Source of the DNA: Lachnospiraceae bacterium UBA3282
GTDB taxonomy: Bacteria > Bacillota > Clostridia > Lachnospirales > Lachnospiraceae
DNA: 45,961 nucleotides
Direction of reading: 5' to 3'
Assembly (NCBI GenBank): GCA_002361735.1
Contig: DETS01000056.1
Coordinates: 1,677 to 47,637 of the forward strand
In this document: one piece after another, positions 40,816 through 45,961 of the stretch
How the letters are laid out: each line of letters starts with the position of its first letter
Numbering within the stretch: position 1 is the first letter of the stretch
The notes under the pieces: generated by a model
Databases searched by the model: none
The model's input: only the letters and a program-made list of their open reading frames with translations
Told to the model about the DNA's origin: nothing
Made by a program: the position numbers and the translations under genes

Positions 40816-40824
40816 TGTTAAAAT
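40816..40824 (+). promoter_or_regulatory. Possible extended -10 promoter for DUF4321 gene
   Basis: TGT followed by TAAAAT (40819-40824) is an extended -10, 30 bases before the start codon. No good -35 seen. Confidence 0.35.
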
Positions 40825-40854
40825 GAGCCTTGGAGAAAGGAGATTGTATTTTTT

Positions 40855-41091
40855 ATGCATAAGAACAATTGGGTCTGCGCCCTGCTGATTATGGCAGGAA
40901 TCGTGATCGGCGGTTTTATCGGGAGCCTTTTCCCCTCCACTTGGCTAAACTATGGGCAGTCCTTTGGTTTGACGCAGCCGCTGGTGTTGGATTTGGGAAT
41001 CCTGACCCTTACCTTTGGTCTGTCCCTTCGGCTCACGATAGCAGGCATTATCGGGATCGCAATAGCGATCGTCATATATCGTCTGATTTAG
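40855..41091 (+). CDS. DUF4321 family small membrane protein
   Basis: A 78-residue protein with two membrane segments: WVCALLIMAGIVIGGFIGSLF and LRLTIAGIIGIAIAIVIY. The middle segment WLNYGQSFGLTQPLVLDLG followed by ILTLTFGLSLRL is the DUF4321 pattern. In many clostridia it lies between miaA-region genes and radC, as here. The ATG at 40855 follows GAAAGGAGATTG. Function unknown. Confidence 0.88.
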   Translation: MHKNNWVCALLIMAGIVIGGFIGSLFPSTWLNYGQSFGLTQPLVLDLGILTLTFGLSLRLTIAGIIGIAIAIVIYRLI

Positions 41092-41133
41092 TCACAAACG
41101 CTTTTGGAGAGAAGCTGTCGGGAAAGAGACTGC

Positions 41134-41877
41134 ATGAAATCAGGCAAGTGTGTGAACAATGATTATTACAGGCTGCAGGACCTCCCCTATGAGAGGTTTG
41201 CGGCATTGGGAGCTGAAAATCTGACAGACGCAGAGCTTTTGGCTATTTTGCTGCGGACGGGGACGAAAGGGATGTGCGCAAAGGCGCTTGGAGAGAGAGT
41301 GCTTGCAGAAAGCGCCCGGTATGGGAATGGGCTGCTTGGGCTTTATCACATTCCGGAAAAAGAGCTTCGGCGGATTGAAGGCATCGGCAGGGTAAAGGCG
41401 GTACAGCTAAAGGTGATCGCCGAATTCGCCAGACGAATGGCAAGGGCGAAGGCGAAAAGTGCTCTCAGCTTTCACGATCCTTACACGGTGGCGGACTATT
41501 ATATGGAGCTGTTCCGACATGAGAATGTGGAACATATCAGACTCCTGCTTTTGGATTCGGCGATGCATCTGATTGGGGAGGAGATTCTCTCCAAAGGTAC
41601 GGTGAATGCTTCCCTGCTGTCGCCCAGAGAGGTCTATACCCACGCTTTTCGCGGCGGTGCGGCGAATATCATGCTGCTGCACAATCATCCGGGCGGAAAT
41701 CCGGTTCCCAGCGGGAGCGATATTGAGATTACGGAGCGGATTGGGCGTGTGGGGGCTATGGCGGATATTCCGCTTTTGGATCACATTATTTTGGGTGACA
41801 ACTGTTATTTCAGCTTTCGGGAGAGTAAATTACTGACAGAGGCATCCTGTTTTGAAGGGGAAGTAAAGGGGCAGTAA
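41134..41877 (+). CDS. radC: RadC family protein (JAB1/MPN domain)
   Basis: A 247-residue protein. The N-terminal helix-hairpin-helix-like part has NLTDAELLAILLRTGTKG and GIGRVKAVQLKVIAEF. The C-terminal MPN domain has HNHPGGNPVPSGSDIEIT, the JAMM metalloprotease motif (H-x-H...S-x2-D), so it could be an active metallo-isopeptidase. The old DNA-repair label is not supported by later work. ATG 41134 was preferred to TTG 41104 because the conserved start (DYYRLQDLPYERFAALG) follows it. Leads into mreB. Confidence 0.93.
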   Translation: MKSGKCVNNDYYRLQDLPYERFAALGAENLTDAELLAILLRTGTKGMCAKALGERVLAESARYGNGLLGLYHIPEKELRRIEGIGRVKAVQLKVIAEFARRMARAKAKSALSFHDPYTVADYYMELFRHENVEHIRLLLLDSAMHLIGEEILSKGTVNASLLSPREVYTHAFRGGAANIMLLHNHPGGNPVPSGSDIEITERIGRVGAMADIPLLDHIILGDNCYFSFRESKLLTEASCFEGEVKGQ

Positions 41878-41901
41878 AAGAGAGAAAGGGGTAAACCTAC
41901 C

Positions 41902-42912
41902 TTGGCAAACAACGCATTTGGAATCGATTTGGGCACCAGCAACATTAAAATCTATAACCGTGCGGACGACGATGTTTTCGTGGAGAAGAACATGATCGCC
42001 ATCGAGAACAAAAGAACGCTCTTTGCATACGGTGACGCGGCGTTTGAAATGTATGAGAAGGCGCCCGGTAACATCAGCATTACCTATCCGCTCAGCAATG
42101 GCGTGATTGCGGATATTCAGAACATGGAGACGTTGGTAAAATATTTTCTGAATGGTATGATGAAAAACAATATACGTCCTGCCGATTATTACATCGCCGT
42201 GCCCTGGGATGTGACGGAAGTGGAAAAGCGTGCCTTCAAAGATCTGATCAAGGAATCAAACGTGAAGGCAAGAAGGGTCATGATGGTGGATAAGGCAGTA
42301 GCCGACGGTTTGGGACTGGGGATTGATGTCAAGAATTCGCAGGGCGTTATCGTGGTGAATGTCGGGTTCGATACCACGGAGATATCCATCCTTTCGCTGG
42401 GCGGTATCGTTTTAAGCCGCCTGATCAAAGTGGGCGGACGGAAATTTGACGAGGCCATCAAGGCGGCAATCCGAAGGGAATACAGCCTCATCATCGGCGG
42501 TAAAACGGCGGAGGTCGTGAAGACATCGCTCCTTGAGCTGGAGCGCGAGCACGAAGGCGCGCTTGTTTACGGACGCGATATCGTGACAGGACTTCCCGTG
42601 GAACGTGAGATTCCCACAGCTCTTGTGGATGAGTGCCTTGTAGAGCATTTTAATGCTATTATAGATAATATCAAAGTGATTTTGGAGCGCACGCCGCCGG
42701 AGCTTGCGGCAGATATCTACCGCCACGGGATCTATCTGACGGGCGGCGCTTCCCAGGTGAGTAAATTTGCCCAGTTGATGAGCAAGGGCACCGGTCTTCA
42801 GGTAAATGTTTCCGAGAACCCGGTAACAAGCGTGGCGCTGGGTCTTGCCCGAATCATCAAGGACGATAATTATAAAACGGTAGCTTATGCCATAGAAGGA
42901 ATGAGTAAATGA
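41902..42912 (+). CDS. mreB: Rod shape-determining protein MreB, divergent
   Basis: A 336-residue actin-like protein that guides cell-wall elongation. Phosphate 1 loop: FGIDLGTSNIKIYNR. The phosphate 2 segment, normally DIGGGTTE in MreB, reads NVGFDTTEIS at about 153-162. The helix normally bearing VIEEPMAAAIG reads MVDKAVADGLGLG at 128-140, so the usual Glu is missing. The C-terminal GGAS (YLTGGASQVSKF) is present. It may bind nucleotide but hydrolyse poorly. TTG start at 41902 with AAAGGGG upstream. It overlaps mreC by 4 bases (ATGA). Confidence 0.92.
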   Translation: MANNAFGIDLGTSNIKIYNRADDDVFVEKNMIAIENKRTLFAYGDAAFEMYEKAPGNISITYPLSNGVIADIQNMETLVKYFLNGMMKNNIRPADYYIAVPWDVTEVEKRAFKDLIKESNVKARRVMMVDKAVADGLGLGIDVKNSQGVIVVNVGFDTTEISILSLGGIVLSRLIKVGGRKFDEAIKAAIRREYSLIIGGKTAEVVKTSLLELEREHEGALVYGRDIVTGLPVEREIPTALVDECLVEHFNAIIDNIKVILERTPPELAADIYRHGIYLTGGASQVSKFAQLMSKGTGLQVNVSENPVTSVALGLARIIKDDNYKTVAYAIEGMSK

Positions 42913-43778
42913 GTCCAATCGTCAAGAAAAAAGGAGAAAAATTTACGTTACCCGGTAAATATCTCCTTTTTATTTTAACAATCCTCTGCACCGGTATGGT
43001 GCTGCTTACTTTTAATACGACTGTCTTCAGCGGGCCCTTAAGTGCGGTTGCCGGCTATACGGTAGTACCCTTTGAGAAAGGTATCAGTGTGGTGGGAAGC
43101 TGGCTTTCCGGACGATCCGAGCAGTTGGTGCGGATCAGTGATCTGCTTACGGAAAATGAGATGTTAAAGAAGCAGGTGGATGAACTGACCATTGAGAATA
43201 TGGGATTACAGCAGGATCGTTATGAGTTGACCAACCTGCGGCAGCTTTATAATCTGGATAATCAGTATGATGAGTATGAGAAGACGGGGGCGCGTATCAT
43301 AGCCAAAGATTCCGGCAACTGGTTTTATTCCTTTGTGATTGATAAAGGGGCCATGGACGGGATTGCCGTGGATATGAATGTGATGGCGGGAAGTGGTCTT
43401 GTGGGCCGCGTGGTAGCTGTAGGACCTAATTGGGCAAAAGTAAAATCCATTATTGCCGACGATTCCAATGTCAGCGCCATGGTATTGTCAAGTTCGGATA
43501 ATCTGATTGTTTCCGGCAATCTTAAGCTTTATAATTCCGGTGTCATTGAGTTTGAGCAGCTGATCGACAGTGATAATGTGGTGGTGGAAGGAGACAAGAT
43601 TGTCACGTCCAATATCAGTGACAAGTTTCTGCCCGGTATTCTGATAGGATATATCAATACGATTAATCCTGATGCAAATAATCTTACCAAGTCCGGTTAT
43701 ATTACCCCGGCAGTGGATTTTGAACATCTGGAAGAAGTGTTGATCATAATGGAATTAAAGCAGACTGTGGAGCAATGA
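42909..43778 (+). CDS. mreC: Rod shape-determining protein MreC
   Basis: A 289-residue bitopic protein. A basic N-terminus (PIVKKKGEKFTLPGK) and one membrane segment (YLLFILTILCTGMVLLTF, about 18-36) are followed by a coiled coil (NEMLKKQVDELTIENMGLQQ, about 78-105) and a beta-rich extracytoplasmic domain with IDKGAMDGIAVDMNVM and GLVGRVVAVGPNWAKV. It links MreB filaments to PBP2. The ATGA overlap with mreB shows coupling. mreD follows 25 bases later. Confidence 0.95.
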   Translation: MSPIVKKKGEKFTLPGKYLLFILTILCTGMVLLTFNTTVFSGPLSAVAGYTVVPFEKGISVVGSWLSGRSEQLVRISDLLTENEMLKKQVDELTIENMGLQQDRYELTNLRQLYNLDNQYDEYEKTGARIIAKDSGNWFYSFVIDKGAMDGIAVDMNVMAGSGLVGRVVAVGPNWAKVKSIIADDSNVSAMVLSSSDNLIVSGNLKLYNSGVIEFEQLIDSDNVVVEGDKIVTSNISDKFLPGILIGYINTINPDANNLTKSGYITPAVDFEHLEEVLIIMELKQTVEQ

Positions 43779-43803
43779 CAAAAGGCGTATCGGGAGGAAG
43801 GAT

Positions 43804-44322
43804 ATGAAGCGCGGCATTATAACGGCAATTCTTATTTTATTATGTTTTTTGCTGCAGTGTACGGTGTTCCGGTTTCTGGCTTTTGGAGGAATCGTGCCGA
43901 ATCTGTTGATTGTTTTAACGGCTTCTTTCGGCTTTATGCGGGGAGAGAAGACAGGACTGATCATCGGGTTTTTCTGCGGTATTCTGGTAGATATCTTCTT
44001 TGCCAGTGTGATTGGGTTTTATGCTTTGCTGTACATGTATATCGGTTATATGAACGGTAAGTTTGCTGCGATTTTCTATCCGCAGGATATCAAACTGCCG
44101 GTAGCGTTGATTTTATGCAGTGATTTTTTCTATGGTATCGTATGTTATGTGATTTTGTTCCTTCTGCGGAGCCGGTTCGATTTTGTGTATTATCTTCTGC
44201 ACATCATTCTGCCGGAAATCGTATATACGATAGTGGTTACCTTACTTTTATATCCGCTCATCCTCTGGATCAATACAAGACTTGAGCGCGGCGAACTGAG
44301 GAGTGGAAAGAAGTTTGTTTGA
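43804..44322 (+). CDS. mreD: Rod shape-determining protein MreD
   Basis: A 172-residue membrane protein with about five hydrophobic segments, starting GIITAILILLCFLLQCTVFR and including ILVDIFFASVIGFYALLYMY. This is the standard MreD size and topology. It is part of the elongation complex with MreC and PBP2. ATG 43804 follows GGGAGGAAGG. The PBP2 gene begins 8 bases before its stop. Confidence 0.92.
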   Translation: MKRGIITAILILLCFLLQCTVFRFLAFGGIVPNLLIVLTASFGFMRGEKTGLIIGFFCGILVDIFFASVIGFYALLYMYIGYMNGKFAAIFYPQDIKLPVALILCSDFFYGIVCYVILFLLRSRFDFVYYLLHIILPEIVYTIVVTLLLYPLILWINTRLERGELRSGKKFV

Positions 44323-45961
44323 GGAACTGATAGAGCATTTTAAAGAAAATTTCATGAATATGGTCACTTCCAGGCTGATCGTACTGGTTTTTGTATTGTT
44401 TGGCATGGGCGGCTATCTGATCTATACTATTTTTCAGCTGCAGATTGTCAAAGGAGAAGATTATTATAATAACTTTCAGTTGAAGATTACGAAAGAACGT
44501 ACTCTTCCGGCGACCAGGGGCAATATTCTGGATCGGGACGGCAATCTGCTGGCTTATAATGAACTGGCATACTCGGTCACCATAGAGGATGTGTATGAGT
44601 CGGGCCGAAAAAAGAACGCAAGGTTGAACGATACCATCTGCCGTCTGATCCATATGATAGAAGAAAACGGAGACAGAGTCATCAGTGATTTCCACATTGA
44701 AATCGGCAAAAACGGTAATTATGAGTACAACGTGGAGGGAACACAGCTTCTTAGATTTCTGGCGGATATCTATGGGTATGCGTCTATTGATGATCTGAAA
44801 GAAAAGGAAAAGACCGCAACGCCGGATGATGTGATCACTTATCTGTGCAGTACTTCCCGCTATGGAATCGGTGACTATACGGATGACGAAGATTCTTCCA
44901 GCTTTGTGGAAGGAATGGGGTTTACCAAAGAAGAAGTATTAAAGATCATAACCATCCGATATGCCATGAGCGCCAACAGTTATCAGAAATACATTGCCAC
45001 TACAGTGGCCAATAATGTTTCACAAAAGACTGTGGCTGTGGTCATGGAAAATGCGGATGTTCTCGACGGTGTTTCCGTGGCGGAGGGTACGGTCCGAAAA
45101 TATAATGATAGTATTTACTTTGCCCAGGTCATCGGTTATACGGGCAGAGTAGATCCGGAAGGCTTAAAAGAACTGCAGGAGCAGGATGCAACATATGATA
45201 GCAACGATACGGTAGGAAAATCCGGAATAGAGGCTTCCATGGAAACGGAATTGCAGGGCAAGAAAGGTTCCGAGACGGTTTATGTGGATAATCTGGGAAA
45301 GGTGATCGAGACCAGCGACAGGGTTGAGCCTATGGCTGGAAACGATGTCACTCTGACGCTGGATACGGAACTGCAAAAAGCCTGTTATCATATTCTGGAG
45401 GCAAAGCTTGCCGGTATTTTGCTTAATAAGATAGAAAATATTAAAGAATACACACCACCGGAGGGCGGAAGCGGAGGAAATATCCCAATTCCCATATATG
45501 ATGTATATTTTGCCTGTATCAACAATAATGTTATTGATACCGCACATTTTTCCTCCGATCATGCAGGGGAGACAGAAAGGGCCGTGCGGCAGGCATATCT
45601 GGACAAAAAGTCACGGGTCTTTGCCACCCTTAGGGAAGAGCTGGAAGAAATCTGTACGCCTTACGAGGAACTGACTACAGAATACCAGGTTTATGAAAGT
45701 TATATTGCAGCCCTGCTCTATGACAATGATATTATTATGGAATCGGTAGTGGATAAGAATGATGAGACCTATATTGCATGGACAAAGGATGAAGTCATCA
45801 GTCTGAACGAGTACTTAAATTATGCCATTGCACAAAACTGGATCAACGTGTCTAAACTGGAAATAGGTTCCCAGTACTCCGATTCGGTGGAGATTTACCA
45901 CAAAATTCTCGATTACGTTTTTGAGAAGATAGAGTCTGATATCGATTTTGATAAAAAGATT
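44315..45961 (+). CDS. mrdA: Penicillin-binding protein 2 (class B), N-terminal part, truncated by window end
   Basis: At least 549 residues, still open at the window end. A cytoplasmic stub (FEELIEHFKENFMNM) and one membrane segment (LIVLVFVLFGMGGYLIYTIF) are followed by the PBP dimerisation domain (TLPATRGNILDRDGNLLAYN) with SYQKYIATTVANNV, IYFAQVIGYTGRVDPE and KSGIEASMETELQG. After the strand DVTLTLDTELQKACYHILE, where transpeptidase domains normally go on to GAVVVMDPxTG, an unusual insertion of at least 170 residues begins (KEYTPPEGGSGGN...). The SxxK motif is not reached in the window. TTG start at 44315, 8-base overlap with mreD; an ATG at 44354 is an alternative. The mreBCD context supports an elongation role. 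Confidence 0.9.
   Translation, partial: MFEELIEHFKENFMNMVTSRLIVLVFVLFGMGGYLIYTIFQLQIVKGEDYYNNFQLKITKERTLPATRGNILDRDGNLLAYNELAYSVTIEDVYESGRKKNARLNDTICRLIHMIEENGDRVISDFHIEIGKNGNYEYNVEGTQLLRFLADIYGYASIDDLKEKEKTATPDDVITYLCSTSRYGIGDYTDDEDSSSFVEGMGFTKEEVLKIITIRYAMSANSYQKYIATTVANNVSQKTVAVVMENADVLDGVSVAEGTVRKYNDSIYFAQVIGYTGRVDPEGLKELQEQDATYDSNDTVGKSGIEASMETELQGKKGSETVYVDNLGKVIETSDRVEPMAGNDVTLTLDTELQKACYHILEAKLAGILLNKIENIKEYTPPEGGSGGNIPIPIYDVYFACINNNVIDTAHFSSDHAGETERAVRQAYLDKKSRVFATLREELEEICTPYEELTTEYQVYESYIAALLYDNDIIMESVVDKNDETYIAWTKDEVISLNEYLNYAIAQNWINVSKLEIGSQYSDSVEIYHKILDYVFEKIESDIDFDKKI

Noticed and set aside
40869..41162. 97-codon frame overlapping the DUF4321 gene
   Set aside because: Alternative frame over a recognisable DUF4321 gene with a good start and ribosome binding site.
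1..45961. tRNA or rRNA genes, insertion sequences, prophage genes
   Set aside because: No cloverleaf with a T-arm consensus, rRNA segment, transposase or integrase frame was found by eye; a tRNAscan or profile search could not be run.

Overview
The window is a gene-dense stretch of a low-to-mid-GC, spore-forming Firmicute, most probably a member of the Lachnospiraceae (Clostridia). The basis is gene content and order: rpmB / Asp23-like / fakA / recG as in Bacillus, miaB-mutS-mutL-miaA followed by the methionine gamma-lyase-like gene, radC-mreBCD-PBP2, a DUF2953-gerW sporulation pair, a NusG-domain-II / Gx-transporter pair before ruvA, and many GTG/TTG starts with strong GGAGG ribosome binding sites. 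This is inference from family knowledge; no search was run. I see no rRNA, tRNA, CRISPR array, insertion sequence or prophage.

Layout. 1-3.2 kb: 3' end of leuS, two minus-strand genes of unknown function, a tiny Cys/Gly-rich protein with a duplicated hydrophobic motif and a mother-cell-type promoter, and a small unknown gene. 3.2-12.8 kb: NusG-II protein, Gx transporter, ruvA, a heterodimeric ABC exporter pair, then on the minus strand a DUF1538 membrane protein with a tandem P-II-like protein, then ruvB and zapA. ruvA and ruvB, normally neighbours, are thus about 6.3 kb apart. 12.9-19.2 kb: U32 peptidase-family protein, a SEDS (FtsW/RodA) glycosyltransferase overlapping a class B PBP, and a convergent HD-GYP gene whose HD histidine is replaced. 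19.4-22.5 kb: small conserved unknowns, DUF2953, gerW, a 46-aa membrane peptide and a coiled-coil/J-domain protein. 22.5-28.1 kb: rpmB (divergent, with a structured leader), Asp23-like protein, fakA, recG, and a DegV/FakB-like fatty-acid-binding protein. 28.2-31.4 kb: an AT-richer accessory patch (DUF4160-DUF2442 pair, CPBP-like membrane protein), M18 aminopeptidase, and two decayed genes. 31.4-41 kb: miaB, mutS, mutL, miaA, methionine gamma-lyase-like gene, DUF4321. 41.1-46 kb: radC, mreB, mreC, mreD and a PBP2 that runs off the window.

The window carries two separate cell-wall synthesis sets: SEDS + short PbpA-like PBP at 15.3-18.1 kb, and mreBCD + large PBP2 at 41.9-46 kb. DNA repair and recombination (ruvA, ruvB, recG, mutS, mutL, radC) and tRNA modification (miaA, miaB) make up most of the rest of the core set.

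The most unusual items are the DUF1538/tandem-P-II module with its own promoter and a 14-bp palindrome between ruvA and ruvB; the Cys-rich duplicated-motif peptide with a sigma-K-like promoter; a 166-bp palindromic element between mutS and mutL sharing terminal sequence with a short hairpin between mutL and miaA; a series of perfect 3' hairpins without a U-tract; a MreB with altered nucleotide-site motifs; and a PBP2 with a large insertion before its catalytic motifs.
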